A DNA stretch of 64,000 nucleotides from positions 1-64,000 of the IMG/VR virus record IMGVR_UViG_3300050011_000542; one strand, 5' to 3'. Position 1 is the first letter of the stretch. Each line of letters begins with the position of its first letter. The notes below the pieces were generated by a model, which was given only the letters and a program-made list of their open reading frames with translations, had not been told where the DNA came from and did not search any database. Made by a program: the position numbers and the translations under genes. Below are positions 15,751 to 24,911 of the stretch, piece by piece. Origin of the DNA: a virus.

Positions 15751-17421
15751 GTGGCTGGTAGGAAAAAATTAGACCCGGTAGAGGTAGGCCGGGTTTCTGA
15801 AATCGGCCCGATGCCTGTCGAGGCAATGATACAGCGCTCGTTGCAGCCTGTTGTCTGGAGCTCTGACGAAAACAAATACGTTAAGCGCGACAAGGCCGAT
15901 GTAGCTACCAGCGGCACCACGCACTCGAACGCCCTGAGCTACGAAGACGAGTTTACGGCCTTTTATACCGACCCGACTCTGCTGGGCTCTGGCGTCTCGA
16001 TTATGATGCCCCCTTTCAATATGCAGCAGTTGGAAGAGCTGGCCCAGAACAACAATGCCCTGATGCCTTGCATCGACTCGATGATCGCTAACATCGACGG
16101 CACGGGCCACATCATCAAGCCGATCGACAACACCGATCCTAACAAGCGCCAGGAAACCAGCATAGGGTCGCTGAACGATTTCTTCAATGAAGTCTATCCG
16201 GGCATGTCGTTTATCGGCTTACGCAAGCTGATCCGCCGCGATCTGGAAACTGTCGGTAATGCCTTTATCGAAGTGCTTCGGACCATGGACGGCAAGATTG
16301 CTTTCATGCGTCACATCGAAGCCAAGACCATGCGTATCGTGCGGCTCGATAATGCCGTGCTCGTTGCCAAAGAGGTTATGCGTAATGGCAAGCTGGTAAA
16401 GATCAACATCAATGTGCGCGAGCGCCGGTTCGTGCAACGGGTCAATCTCAAGCTGCAGTATTTTAAGGAGTACCAGGCCAGCCGAGAGGTTAGTAAGACT
16501 ACCGGGGCCTGGGAAACTGCCCAGTCCCCTGTTGCAGTAACTGACCGGGGCACTGAAGTTGTTCATTTCATCAAGATGAAAGACCCAGGCACTCCTTATG
16601 GCGTACCGTTGTGGGTTCCGCAAATTCCTAGCGTGCTCGGTAGCCGTAAGGCCGAGGAGTACAATCTCAATTTCTTTGACTCAGGGGGTATCCCGCCGGT
16701 GCTGTTCATCGTCTCTGGCGGTGTAATGGCGGAAAAGGCCAAGGAGTATCTCAACCGCTTAATGTCCTCGTCGGGGTCTCTTAGGTCTCGGGGCGCTGTT
16801 CTTGAAGCCTATGCGACAGATGGCTCTCTGGAGCAGGCGAACAACGTCAAGGTGACGGTCGAGCGCTTCGGTCACGAGCGCCAATCCGATAGCCTGTTCG
16901 AAAACTATGATAAGCGATCGGCGAACCGGGTTCGCATGGCCTGGCGCTTGCCCAGCCTGCTGATCGGGGATGTGACCCAGTACACCTACGCGGCGGCTTA
17001 TGCGAGCTACTCGGTTGCCGAGGCCCAGATATTTTCACTTGAGAGAAAAGACTTCGACGAATTTGTGAACACCAGGCTGTTGCCTGAGCTCGATCCCAAG
17101 CGCGAATTCGTCTTCAAGTCCAATCCGCTCATGGTCAAGGACTCTCCGTTGCAGATGGAGGCTATGACATTGGCAGCCGCTGCTGCGGTGATCGACGGCG
17201 ATGAGTTGGTTACCAACCTCAATCGCATTGCCGGCACTGAGATGCATTACAGCGATAATTCCACTCTGCCCGTAGGACCAATTACTAGTAGAGTGATACC
17301 GGGGCAATCTGCTGATGGCAGTAGCACTGTCGATCAGGGCCATAGCGGGCGTGGGTCTACCCCGCACGTGGCCCCGCGCGGCTCGAAAAAAAGCGTCGAG
17401 CTTGAAGAAGAGCCCACGTAA
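15751..17421 (+). CDS. Portal protein (PBSX-family-like)
   Basis: 556 residues, GTG start. The dodecameric portal forms the DNA channel and docks terminase. ETVGNAFIEVLRTMDGKIAF (about 166-185) and the following HIEAKTMR are typical of the PBSX/XkdE-like portal family. NRVRMAWRLPSLLIGDVTQY and AAAYASYSVAEAQIF (about 390-430) match the conserved stem/wing region. The C-terminal tail is low complexity and charged. It follows the polymerase and starts the head module. Confidence 0.9.
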   Translation: MAGRKKLDPVEVGRVSEIGPMPVEAMIQRSLQPVVWSSDENKYVKRDKADVATSGTTHSNALSYEDEFTAFYTDPTLLGSGVSIMMPPFNMQQLEELAQNNNALMPCIDSMIANIDGTGHIIKPIDNTDPNKRQETSIGSLNDFFNEVYPGMSFIGLRKLIRRDLETVGNAFIEVLRTMDGKIAFMRHIEAKTMRIVRLDNAVLVAKEVMRNGKLVKININVRERRFVQRVNLKLQYFKEYQASREVSKTTGAWETAQSPVAVTDRGTEVVHFIKMKDPGTPYGVPLWVPQIPSVLGSRKAEEYNLNFFDSGGIPPVLFIVSGGVMAEKAKEYLNRLMSSSGSLRSRGAVLEAYATDGSLEQANNVKVTVERFGHERQSDSLFENYDKRSANRVRMAWRLPSLLIGDVTQYTYAAAYASYSVAEAQIFSLERKDFDEFVNTRLLPELDPKREFVFKSNPLMVKDSPLQMEAMTLAAAAAVIDGDELVTNLNRIAGTEMHYSDNSTLPVGPITSRVIPGQSADGSSTVDQGHSGRGSTPHVAPRGSKKSVELEEEPT

Positions 17422-17451
17422 GTAACCGGCTCTAGCCTACAACCGAGTTAC

Positions 17452-17465
17452 TGCAATCGATTGCA
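17452..17465. repeat. TGCAA-N4-TTGCA palindrome, copy 5
   Basis: TGCAATCGATTGCA in the gap after the portal gene, 20 bases before ATG 17486. Confidence 0.85.
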
Positions 17466-17467
17466 CT

Positions 17468-17484
17468 GACCGCGTTATGCGGTC
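17468..17484 (+). promoter_or_regulatory. Hairpin without SD before the protease gene
   Basis: GACCGC/GCGGTC 6-bp stem with loop GTTAT, directly after the palindrome. It sits where other units carry the CsrA-type hairpin but lacks GGA. Confidence 0.5.
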
Positions 17485-17485
17485 G

Positions 17486-18079
17486 ATGGCCAATCAACAT
17501 GCCCAGATCAAAAAGAGTGACGAAGAACTCCAGATAGTTTGGTCTGAAGTTTACGCACCCATGATTCCAGATAGTACCGGCGATTACATGACCGCCGATG
17601 AAATCCGCAAGATCGCCTACGATTTCCTTATCAAGCGCCGCACCGCCCAGATCGACGTAAACCACGACAACGTGTTGTATGGCTGCTTTGTTGTCGAGAG
17701 CTTTATCGCGCGTGAGGACGACCAGATATTCATCCCAGGTTCTTGGGTACTGGGAGTGCATATCCCGCCTCCAGAAATCTGGGCCATGGTCAAGTCTGGC
17801 GAGCTCAACGGCTTCTCTATGGAGATCTATGCTGTTCGCACTCCAACCTCGCTTTTAATGGAAATCCCAGAGGTCATTGCTGGTTTAACAGAGATCACCG
17901 AAGGTCATGATCACCGCTTTGAAGTCTCTTACGACGATGACGGCAGCTTCGTTGGTGGAAAGACTAACACGGTAGCTGGCCATTACCATGAGATCGTGCG
18001 CGGCACAGTAACGGAACCGGCCCACAACCATACACACCGTTTCTCGTATGTCGAGGTTCTGGCAGATGCCCAAGGTTGA
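17486..18079 (+). CDS. Prohead protease, XkdF-like (peptidase S78_2)
   Basis: 197 residues from ATG 17486; ATG 17477 lies in the hairpin and is less likely. EVYAPMIPDSTGDYMTADEI, then IDVNHDN (catalytic His region) and GSWVLGVHIPP, then GELNGFSMEIYAV (GFS, probable Ser nucleophile) match the XkdF-like phage protease pattern. It should cleave scaffold and capsid during maturation. The C-terminal region is His-rich (GHDHRFE, AGHYHEI, HNHTHRF), perhaps metal binding. It overlaps the next gene. Confidence 0.8.
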   Translation: MANQHAQIKKSDEELQIVWSEVYAPMIPDSTGDYMTADEIRKIAYDFLIKRRTAQIDVNHDNVLYGCFVVESFIAREDDQIFIPGSWVLGVHIPPPEIWAMVKSGELNGFSMEIYAVRTPTSLLMEIPEVIAGLTEITEGHDHRFEVSYDDDGSFVGGKTNTVAGHYHEIVRGTVTEPAHNHTHRFSYVEVLADAQG

Positions 18080-19352
18080 TGTCCAAGCAAATGAATTGAC
18101 GGACGGTGAGGTTCGGTACGTGTCGCTGGTAAGTCGCGGCGCCAATCGCATCCCGTTCAGGATCACGAAAAGTAGTGAGGGTGAGATGGATTTGGATATC
18201 TCGAAGCTGTTCCGCCGCAAAGGTGAGCTCGCCGGTCTTCAGGGGGGCATTGCCCCGGTTGTGACCAAAGTGGTGTTGCCGAAGACCGACGCGGAAGGTG
18301 AGCTCGATATCCAGAAGACCCTGATTACGACTTTGGGTTTTAAGGCCGACGACGTGACCGAGGGTGACACTTATCGGTCCTTTAAGCAGGCCGATGGTGA
18401 GCTTGACGAAGTGGCGCTGAAGCTTGACGAGGGTATTCACCTGGTCGTGGCACACGCCAAGAAGTCCTTTATGGACCTGGGCGGGGCCAATGAGGGCAAC
18501 AGCTTTGCCACTCAGGGCTTTTTCCCCAGCTTCTACAACGCGATGGACATGCTGTCGGCTTCGGTCTGGGATCTGATGGCCGATGCCAACTCCTCGCCGG
18601 AAGCGGCCCAGAAGCTTGAACTGGTTGCTACTGATTTCGGCAACTACATGAAGACCTTGATTTCGGCGATCCCGGAGACTGCCTGGAAGGCTGACAAGGA
18701 AGTTCAGGCTATTCGGGTGAAGCGCGAGAACGCTCCGGCAGGTACTGAGGAGAGTGGCATCAAGAAGTCGGACGAAGCCCCGACCCTTGAACAGATTCTC
18801 AAGTCGATCGTCGATGGCAAGCTGACCAAGAGCGTGCTCGAAGGGCTGGCCAAGGCTGATAGCGGAGAGGTCGCCGGCTACATTGCCGAGATCACCGGCA
18901 TGAAGGTCGCTGATATCACGACTGTTCTGGGCAATCCGCAAGCTGGCGGCAAGCTAGTCGCTGACGTGTCGCTTAACGAAAGCGCTGATTACGCAGCCGG
19001 GCTTGGCAAGCCGAGCACCGACAATGCGCTGTCGCCAGCTACGGACGCCGTAGACAGCGAGGCTTTCCTGAAGTCCGACGCAGGCAAGGGTCTGCTCGCG
19101 GCTTTCGGTGAGATTGTGAAACAGACTGTCGCTCCCATTCAGGAGACGATCGAGAAGATGGACGGGCGTTTGGGGACGGTTGAAGCGACCGCGACCGAGG
19201 CCAAAGAGCTTGCCACCAAAGCCGATGGCACTCTTTCGACCACTCTGGCCGGTGGGAGTGACACTGGTGACCTAGAAGTACGACGTGAGACGGTGCGTAA
19301 GGGTTCGGGCGGTCCGCCGCCACTGCTCGATACGGCCTTCATGCGCCCGTAA
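18066..19352 (+). CDS. Capsid assembly/scaffold-like protein
   Basis: 428 residues from ATG 18066, inside the end of the protease frame. N-terminus VRYVSLVSRGANRIPF is a motif seen in protease-linked head proteins. The rest is acidic and helical with an Ala/Glu/Lys-rich C-terminal half (about 330-400, coiled-coil-like TIEKMDGRLGTVEATATEAK), as in scaffolds. Its position between protease and capsid supports a scaffold role. This is not proven by any catalytic motif. Confidence 0.65.
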   Translation: MPKVDVQANELTDGEVRYVSLVSRGANRIPFRITKSSEGEMDLDISKLFRRKGELAGLQGGIAPVVTKVVLPKTDAEGELDIQKTLITTLGFKADDVTEGDTYRSFKQADGELDEVALKLDEGIHLVVAHAKKSFMDLGGANEGNSFATQGFFPSFYNAMDMLSASVWDLMADANSSPEAAQKLELVATDFGNYMKTLISAIPETAWKADKEVQAIRVKRENAPAGTEESGIKKSDEAPTLEQILKSIVDGKLTKSVLEGLAKADSGEVAGYIAEITGMKVADITTVLGNPQAGGKLVADVSLNESADYAAGLGKPSTDNALSPATDAVDSEAFLKSDAGKGLLAAFGEIVKQTVAPIQETIEKMDGRLGTVEATATEAKELATKADGTLSTTLAGGSDTGDLEVRRETVRKGSGGPPPLLDTAFMRP

Positions 19353-19369
19353 GCGTCAATTGAGTTAAG

Positions 19370-19381
19370 CCCACGGAGGGG
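19370..19381 (+). promoter_or_regulatory. CsrA-type SD hairpin of the major capsid gene
   Basis: CCC/GGG stem, loop ACGGAG, ATG at 19385. Confidence 0.75.
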
Positions 19382-19384
19382 ATA

Positions 19385-20371
19385 ATGGCTGGTAATTCGG
19401 AACTTCTGAAAAAGGCTGATCTGGCACTTTCTGATCTGTCTTCGGGAGGCTCGCTCAATCCTGAACAGTCGGCGATGTTTATTCGCAAGCTGATCAAGGA
19501 GCCGACGCTGCTGAAGCAGGCTCGTATCATCGAGATGCTGGCGCCGCAGCGGAAGATCAACAAGATCGGTTTCGCCCAGCGCATCCTGCGTGCCGCGACC
19601 TCCGCGACTGCACTGCCGCAGAACGGCGCCGGTGCCCTCGGTGGCCGGGCAAAGCCGACGACTTCGCAGATTTCCTTAAATACCAAGGAAGTCATCGCCG
19701 AGGTGCGGTTGCCCTACGATGTGTTGGAAGACAACATCGAACGCGCTCAGACTGCGGACAACGGCCTGCCGAATACCGGCCCCGGTGGTCTGCGTGAGAC
19801 GCTGGTTTCCATGATTGCCGAGCGTGCTGCGCTCGATGTCGAGGAGCTGGCGCTGCTGGGTGATACGGCTTACACCAACGGTGGAGACTCGGACGATCAG
19901 GCGTATCTCACCCTGGTCACCGGCTACATCAAGAACGCCAATGCCAACGGCCATGTGGTCGACAACGCCTCGGCGACCATCAGCAAGACCATGTTCAAGA
20001 ATGGTCTCAAGGCGATGCCTCCGCAGTTCCTGCGCAATCGCCTGGCGATGCGGCACTTCGTCTCCGTCAACCAGGAGACCGAATACCGGGATACTCTCTC
20101 GGATCGTGTCGGCCAGCTGGGTGACAGCCACGTTACCGGCTACAACGCCTGCTTTGCTTACGGCGTCCCGGTTCAGCCTGTCGCGCTCATGCCCGAAGCC
20201 AAGGGCCTGTTCACGAATCCGCTGAACTTCATCGTTGGGGTCGAGCGTAATCTGTCGATGGAGTACGACAAGGACATCACATCTCGTGTCTACATCATCG
20301 TCCTGACCATGCGCCTCGATGTGCAGGTCGAGGAAACGGACGCGCTTATCGAGTATATCAACATAGCGTAG
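19385..20371 (+). CDS. Major capsid protein (HK97-fold)
   Basis: 328 residues. N-terminal helix and arm followed by KPTTSQISLNTKEVIAEVRL (E-loop/strand region) and AERAALDVEELALLGD, a segment typical of HK97-type capsids. The C-terminal P-domain strand FIVGVERNLSMEYDKDIT precedes RVYIIVLTMRLDVQVEETDA. It sits between scaffold and connectors and is followed by a strong terminator. Highly expressed product expected; its SD lies in a CsrA-type hairpin. Confidence 0.9.
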   Translation: MAGNSELLKKADLALSDLSSGGSLNPEQSAMFIRKLIKEPTLLKQARIIEMLAPQRKINKIGFAQRILRAATSATALPQNGAGALGGRAKPTTSQISLNTKEVIAEVRLPYDVLEDNIERAQTADNGLPNTGPGGLRETLVSMIAERAALDVEELALLGDTAYTNGGDSDDQAYLTLVTGYIKNANANGHVVDNASATISKTMFKNGLKAMPPQFLRNRLAMRHFVSVNQETEYRDTLSDRVGQLGDSHVTGYNACFAYGVPVQPVALMPEAKGLFTNPLNFIVGVERNLSMEYDKDITSRVYIIVLTMRLDVQVEETDALIEYINIA

Positions 20372-20393
20372 GACGTTTAAGCGATAGGGAGCT

Positions 20394-20426
20394 AGGGCTG
20401 CCTGCCTCGTGTGGGCGGCCCTTTTT
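20394..20426 (+). terminator. Rho-independent terminator after the capsid gene
   Basis: AGGGCTGCC pairs over 9 bp (one G-U) with GGCGGCCCT, followed by five T. Separates capsid from connector genes. Confidence 0.85.
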
Positions 20427-20431
20427 CTTGC

Positions 20432-20445
20432 TGCAATCGATTGCA
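20432..20445. repeat. TGCAA-N4-TTGCA palindrome, copy 6
   Basis: TGCAATCGATTGCA six bases after the terminator and four bases before the next SD hairpin. Confidence 0.85.
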
Positions 20446-20448
20446 ATA

Positions 20449-20460
20449 ACCACGGATGGT
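20449..20460 (+). promoter_or_regulatory. CsrA-type SD hairpin of the 20465 gene
   Basis: ACC/GGT stem, loop ACGGAT; sets the start at ATG 20465 rather than the ATG inside the loop. Confidence 0.75.
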
Positions 20461-20464
20461 AACA

Positions 20465-20827
20465 ATGGCCCAGGTTACTCTTGTGAGCCCGAATAGCTAT
20501 TCGACGCCCACACGCACCTTCTATAAAGGTGACACCATTTCGATGCCAAATGACGAGGCCAAATATTTCTCTGATAACCCGCACTTTGAAGTGCGTATGG
20601 ACGCGGTGCTCGTAGCCCCACCCGCTGAGCCTTTGGCTCAAGAAATTAAGACCCCTGAAGAGCTTGCAGCGGAGGCCGCAGCAGCCACTGCGACTGCTCC
20701 GGCTGCCCCTGTTCGTATGACTGTCAAGGTCGGGGCTAAGGTTGCAGAGCTTGCTTCGGAACTGGCGAAAGCCGAGGCCGAAGACGAAGCGGCCGACGAT
20801 ACCAAGGGGGGAGCGGTTTCCGCCTAG
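20465..20827 (+). CDS. Head-associated hypothetical protein (120 aa)
   Basis: ATG 20465 after the hairpin. N-terminal VTLVSPNSYSTPTRTFYKGD is followed by a low-complexity Ala/Pro/Glu tail. Its position between capsid and connector genes suggests a minor head protein. No family recognised. Confidence 0.65.
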   Translation: MAQVTLVSPNSYSTPTRTFYKGDTISMPNDEAKYFSDNPHFEVRMDAVLVAPPAEPLAQEIKTPEELAAEAAAATATAPAAPVRMTVKVGAKVAELASELAKAEAEDEAADDTKGGAVSA

Positions 20828-20830
20828 TCC

Positions 20831-21520
20831 ATGTATCTTATCGGCACCACAGATGCACTAGCTGACCTGGGCGTTGATAACACGGTTGATCTAAAGGAGG
20901 GCACTGTCCTCGCTCTGGAAGCCGCAACGGCCCAGCTTACTGGTGATTTGCGGAACGGGTCATTCGACAGGGTGACCCGCACCGATATCTTCTGGGTGGA
21001 TGTTAGACTTCTGTTGACTCCAGTGCTCCGGGGCGAGCTCAAGCTCACCTCCGGGTTCGTGGACAAGAATCAGACCTTTACGATTGTTGCCGGGTCCGAC
21101 TGGAACGACCTCACCAACACCCCGCCTGTAGATCCGTACCTGAATTTCACGGCCCAGCTAGGGGCCACGCTCGATATCACTCAGTACGTCACGATCGACT
21201 ACGAAGCCGGCAAGGTCTCCTTGACCGGCATGTGGCTCGACATGTTTCCGTGGATTAAAGTTACTTATACGGCTGGTTTTGCTCCTTTTGGTGGAAGCCC
21301 CGCTGAGACTGATTTGTACGACCCCGCCCAGGTTCCTACATGGCTGCAAAAGCTATGCTTGATGGGGGCTCGTTGCTTGTTGGCCGACACAATACCGTCT
21401 AAGGAAAGCGGACAGAAGACTGACCCGTCACGGCTGGTGCGGGCCTATAATACGGCGGTTGGCGCGAAGTCCCGGTACATGCCTGGGGCGACGTTGCCAA
21501 TGTCCAGCCAGCTCGCATGA
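20831..21520 (+). CDS. Head-tail connector-like protein (229 aa)
   Basis: ATG 20831, three bases after the previous stop. Mixed beta sheet N-terminus with a C-terminal helical part (VPTWLQKLCLMGARCLLADT) as in gp6-like adaptor proteins that sit on the portal. Overlaps the next gene (ATGA). Assigned by position and length. Confidence 0.6.
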   Translation: MYLIGTTDALADLGVDNTVDLKEGTVLALEAATAQLTGDLRNGSFDRVTRTDIFWVDVRLLLTPVLRGELKLTSGFVDKNQTFTIVAGSDWNDLTNTPPVDPYLNFTAQLGATLDITQYVTIDYEAGKVSLTGMWLDMFPWIKVTYTAGFAPFGGSPAETDLYDPAQVPTWLQKLCLMGARCLLADTIPSKESGQKTDPSRLVRAYNTAVGAKSRYMPGATLPMSSQLA

Positions 21521-22152
21521 TCACCCTAGAGATCGACGGGCGCCCGTACAGCGATGCTGCGGGGGGTCTACGGCAGCTTGCTCGGCAGTTTGAGACTGCT
21601 CCTAATAGAGCCGCGCCCCGGATTGCTAAAGACCTGGACGAGTATCTACACATGATCGGGGCAAAGCTGGCCCAGAGGCACAGTGCTTCGTACCCGAATG
21701 CTTCAAGTGATCGTCTCGCTCGGCGCACCGGGGAATTGGTTGCGGCCCTGACAGACGGTATTCGTGTAACTAGCGCTGAGTCGATCGGTAATATCTCCGG
21801 GGAATTTCAGCTTCCAGACTATGCCGGCATCCAAGAGACTGGCGGTGTGATCGCTGGTAGGGCTGGTAATTACCTGGCCATCCCCTTGCCGGCCGCCTTA
21901 CGGGCTGATGGCACGCCGATCATGGCCCGGCCCAGAGACTGGGATAACACCTTCACGGCAATGTCTCGTAGAGGAAACTTGATCCTCTTTCGTCGTACAG
22001 GCCGGGGCAGGGTGGTGCCCCTCTATGTTCTAAAGCGACAAGTGGCTGTACCGCCCCGGTTGGGCCTGGTCGACACCATCGAGACCGACATGGGGTACTT
22101 CGTTGATAAGGCGATGACCTCGATCCTCAACGCCATATTGGAACTGGCATGA
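21517..22152 (+). CDS. Neck/tail-completion protein (HK97 gp10-like position)
   Basis: 211 residues. Helical N-terminus (GGLRQLARQFETAPNRAAPR) followed by a beta-rich core with ETGGVIAGRAGNYLAIPLP, resembling minor neck proteins that join head and tail. It overlaps both neighbours by four bases, so it belongs to a tightly coupled connector operon. Confidence 0.6.
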   Translation: MITLEIDGRPYSDAAGGLRQLARQFETAPNRAAPRIAKDLDEYLHMIGAKLAQRHSASYPNASSDRLARRTGELVAALTDGIRVTSAESIGNISGEFQLPDYAGIQETGGVIAGRAGNYLAIPLPAALRADGTPIMARPRDWDNTFTAMSRRGNLILFRRTGRGRVVPLYVLKRQVAVPPRLGLVDTIETDMGYFVDKAMTSILNAILELA

Positions 22153-22616
22153 CCGATACCGTTCGCCAGACCGTAATGGCGTATTTGACCAATCAGTTTA
22201 AGACGATTGTCGCCGGCTCTCCGGGTGGTGACCCTTATACCGTCCAGTGGACTCGTGTCGAGAATGCCCCGTTCGAGTACACGGCTGGCAAGAAAGCCTT
22301 TGCTCTGGTTATTCAAGATGTGACCGAGAAGAAGGTTCAAGAGATTGGCATCTACGATTGCACGATGAAAGTCGTGTTTGAATTCTATGCTTATACGGCG
22401 ACAGACTCTGACCGCTCTGCCATGGGTAGGATTATTCTTGGTGAAATAGAGAGACGTATTGGCGAAGACCCGTCTCTGGGCGGTCACGCCATCACCATGT
22501 ACGAAACCGCTAATGACGTGAAGGTAGACTCCCCTGACGTTCATGAAATATGTGGGGTGGTTTACTACGATCTGCGCTATCGCCATTCAATACGCGATCC
22601 CCGAAAGGTCGCGTAG
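22149..22616 (+). CDS. Tail terminator-like protein (155 aa)
   Basis: 155 residues with a helix-strand pattern. RQTVMAYLTNQFKTIVAG opens it; MKVVFEFYAYTATDSD and LGEIERRIGEDPSLGGHAIT follow, as in tail terminators of the lambda U/HK97 gp10 group. Function from position before the tail-tube gene. Confidence 0.6.
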   Translation: MTDTVRQTVMAYLTNQFKTIVAGSPGGDPYTVQWTRVENAPFEYTAGKKAFALVIQDVTEKKVQEIGIYDCTMKVVFEFYAYTATDSDRSAMGRIILGEIERRIGEDPSLGGHAITMYETANDVKVDSPDVHEICGVVYYDLRYRHSIRDPRKVA

Positions 22617-22620
22617 AGCC

Positions 22621-22634
22621 TGCAATCAATTGCA
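22621..22634. repeat. TGCAA-N4-TTGCA palindrome, copy 7
   Basis: TGCAATCAATTGCA in the gap before the 22655 gene, five bases ahead of the SD hairpin. Confidence 0.85.
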
Positions 22635-22639
22635 ATTGG

Positions 22640-22651
22640 GCCACGGAGGGC
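22640..22651 (+). promoter_or_regulatory. CsrA-type SD hairpin of the 22655 gene
   Basis: GCC/GGC stem, loop ACGGAG, ATG 22655. Confidence 0.75.
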
Positions 22652-22654
22652 ACC

Positions 22655-22852
22655 ATGGACGACCTAAAGAACCTAGAGCCAGAAGCAGACTCCGTTATGG
22701 AGGTGTCAGCTGCGGCCCCGGAGGCACCGGCCCCGACTGGGAAACCGATTACCCAGGAGGACCATGTTCCACCCGGCGTAGGCGGCGAATTTGTGCTCCT
22801 GCCCAATGGCATTCGTGTCACGGCAGCTCGTTACGAGGAGTCACTTAAATGA
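22655..22852 (+). CDS. Hypothetical protein (65 aa)
   Basis: Starts at ATG 22655 after the hairpin. Acidic, Pro/Ala-rich N-terminus, then a short beta segment (GGEFVLLPNGIRVTAARYEE). Overlaps the next gene by four bases. Unknown. Confidence 0.65.
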   Translation: MDDLKNLEPEADSVMEVSAAAPEAPAPTGKPITQEDHVPPGVGGEFVLLPNGIRVTAARYEESLK

Positions 22853-23610
22853 CCACGCCTGTTGTCAAGCTTGAAACTTTTTCTGCCCTCAGCAAGCTTT
22901 ATAGCAAGGGGCCTTTTGGTCTGGCCGCTATCGTGCGGAGCATTCTGCAGGTGCAGGCCAAGAACGCTGCGTCCCTGATCACGGTTCTTACCGATAGCTC
23001 GACTGGCACCAGCGGTGGCAACACGGTTGGTGCGGTTCCGTCTTCGCTTGCTGTTACCGTAGGCGGCGGGTCTGTCCTGGCCCCGAAGGCTGGGTGGGAT
23101 ACCGACTGGGCCGAAATCCGCAATGGTGTTGCTACGCTGGCGGCTCAGTATAACGCCATTCAAGCTGTCATCCCGGTCGGGGCGATCACCGATAGCACCG
23201 GAGGCACCTCTGGTGGCGCGACTGTTGGGGCAATCAGCCATGCCATGGCGGCTGTGGATGGGACCGCGAGCAATGCTCTGGCCCAGGCTCAGGTTACGGC
23301 TGACGCTGCCGTGCTTCAGGCCAACATCTCAGAGCTGACCTTCTGGGTGAACAAGCTCTGCACTGCGACAGGCACGACTCCGCTGGTGGACAGCACTGGC
23401 GCTGCCAGTGTGCTTCGCTCCGGCACCTTGGTTGCTATGCACGCCAGTTCGGCTGCCGGCGTTGATGGGACTGGCAATTCGGTGCTCAACACCGTAGCCA
23501 ACACTTTCCTCACCGATGCGGCAAACGCTATTGCCACGTTGGCGGCGAAGCTGAACGCGATCGTGGCTCATTCCGGGGGTTACCTGGTTCTTGGTGCGGT
23601 GGCTGGTTAA
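22849..23610 (+). CDS. Structural protein, possible decoration or head fibre
   Basis: 253 residues. Ala/Gly/Thr-rich with a repeated module: DSSTGTSGGNTVGAV at about 47-61 and DSTGGTSGGATVGAI at about 110-124. Repetitive helical/beta modules suggest an elongated virion decoration protein. No Cys cluster or catalytic site. It directly precedes the tail tube gene. Confidence 0.65.
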   Translation: MTTPVVKLETFSALSKLYSKGPFGLAAIVRSILQVQAKNAASLITVLTDSSTGTSGGNTVGAVPSSLAVTVGGGSVLAPKAGWDTDWAEIRNGVATLAAQYNAIQAVIPVGAITDSTGGTSGGATVGAISHAMAAVDGTASNALAQAQVTADAAVLQANISELTFWVNKLCTATGTTPLVDSTGAASVLRSGTLVAMHASSAAGVDGTGNSVLNTVANTFLTDAANAIATLAAKLNAIVAHSGGYLVLGAVAG

Positions 23611-23619
23611 TCTGGCCAC

Positions 23620-23632
23620 TCCCACGGAGGGA
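23620..23632 (+). promoter_or_regulatory. CsrA-type SD hairpin of the tail tube gene
   Basis: TCCC/GGGA stem, 5-nt loop ACGGA; ATG 23641. Confidence 0.75.
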
Positions 23633-23640
23633 TTTAGACG

Positions 23641-24900
23641 ATGCTCGTCGTACAACGCACCCTGCTTACTGCCAAGGTCGAAAGCACCTACGGTGTCGAC
23701 GCTTCGCCGTCGACTGCTAACGACTGCTTCTTGGTCAGCAATCCTGACTTTACGTTCGTAGGCAATGTGCTGGAGCGCAATTTCATTCGCCGTAACTTCT
23801 CGCAGCTGCCCCACGTCATGGGCCTGCACATGGCGAAGATTAAGTTCGAGCATGAAATCCGTGGTAACGGCCTGGAGCAGTCTGGGATTATCACCGATGC
23901 CCCGCGTCTAGGCCGCCTGCTGCAGGGTTGCGGGTTTTCGGCGACTGCCATGGCCGCTGACGGTGTGATTTGGGGTCCGTATCCCATTCGTCCGTCCGGG
24001 GCCGCGTCGATTGTTACGGCGGTAGGTAGCTCGTCCGCGCCGACCAATACCGAGTCGGTTGGTTACAGCATCATCGTGACAACCCCTGGTGTGTCTGCTA
24101 CGGCGGCTGTTACCATCACACCAGACGACTTGGCCCTAGATACCGTTCAGACGGGCGTCGTGGTTACCAGCGGCACGCCCTTTGCGGTTGGGGCTCTGGG
24201 CGCTCACGCGACCCTGACCTGGGCTGGCAGCCTGGTTAACGGCTGGGGCTGGCAGATGTCCTTGATGAAAAAGGGCACCCGCTACGATCCGGTGTCGACC
24301 GCCCAGCAGTCGCTGACGATCAAATTCTATTTGGACGGCATCCTGCACAGCCTCACCGGCTGCTTCGGCACGTTCTCGATGCAGGCTGACGCCGGCAAGT
24401 ACGCCAATGGCACGTTCGAGTTTACCGGGTTTTATAATCCGGTGGTCGATACCGCGTTCCCGACCGACAGCGTGTACGAGACACAGCTACCGGCAATGGT
24501 CGAGCTCGGCAAGCTCACGATCGACAAGGGCTTCCAGGGCGTCGTGTCGATGTTCAGCTTCGATCTGCAGAACACGATCAGCCAGCGCGACGACATCAAC
24601 TCGGCGAACGGCCTGAAGGCTATCCGTATCACCGACCGCAAGCCCAAGGGCGGGATCGACCCAGAAGGCGAGCTGGTGGCTACCGAGGATTTCTGGGGTC
24701 AGCTGGTTGGGGCTACGCAGATGCCGCTCCAGATCCGCATCGGAACGGTGCTGGGTAATACGGTGCGTCTCTTGGCTCCGAACACCCAGTACGCTGGCAT
24801 CACCTACAAGACTCTGAATGATATCCGGCACAACGACATCGCGCTGGAGTTCCGTTCAGGGCCTCTCGGTAATGACGAGGTAATGTTCGCCTTTATGTAG
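23641..24900 (+). CDS. Major tail tube protein (long form)
   Basis: 419 residues, beta-rich. GNVLERNFIRRNFSQLPHVM and TITPDDLALDTVQTG occur in a protein whose C-terminal half (AGKYANGTFEFTGFYNP) fits a tail-tube fold. It is large for a tube protein; the central part from about 115 to 190 looks like an inserted Ig-like domain (SIIVTTPGVSATAAVTITPD). Position before tail chaperone and tape measure supports the call. Confidence 0.75.
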   Translation: MLVVQRTLLTAKVESTYGVDASPSTANDCFLVSNPDFTFVGNVLERNFIRRNFSQLPHVMGLHMAKIKFEHEIRGNGLEQSGIITDAPRLGRLLQGCGFSATAMAADGVIWGPYPIRPSGAASIVTAVGSSSAPTNTESVGYSIIVTTPGVSATAAVTITPDDLALDTVQTGVVVTSGTPFAVGALGAHATLTWAGSLVNGWGWQMSLMKKGTRYDPVSTAQQSLTIKFYLDGILHSLTGCFGTFSMQADAGKYANGTFEFTGFYNPVVDTAFPTDSVYETQLPAMVELGKLTIDKGFQGVVSMFSFDLQNTISQRDDINSANGLKAIRITDRKPKGGIDPEGELVATEDFWGQLVGATQMPLQIRIGTVLGNTVRLLAPNTQYAGITYKTLNDIRHNDIALEFRSGPLGNDEVMFAFM

Positions 24901-24911
24901 TTTCGAGAGTT

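Noticed and set aside
17964-20641. Long reverse-strand open frames opposite the scaffold and capsid genes (over 320 codons each)
   Set aside because: They lie fully antisense to well-supported head genes, have no SD or conserved motif, and follow from the third-position GC bias of the + strand genes.
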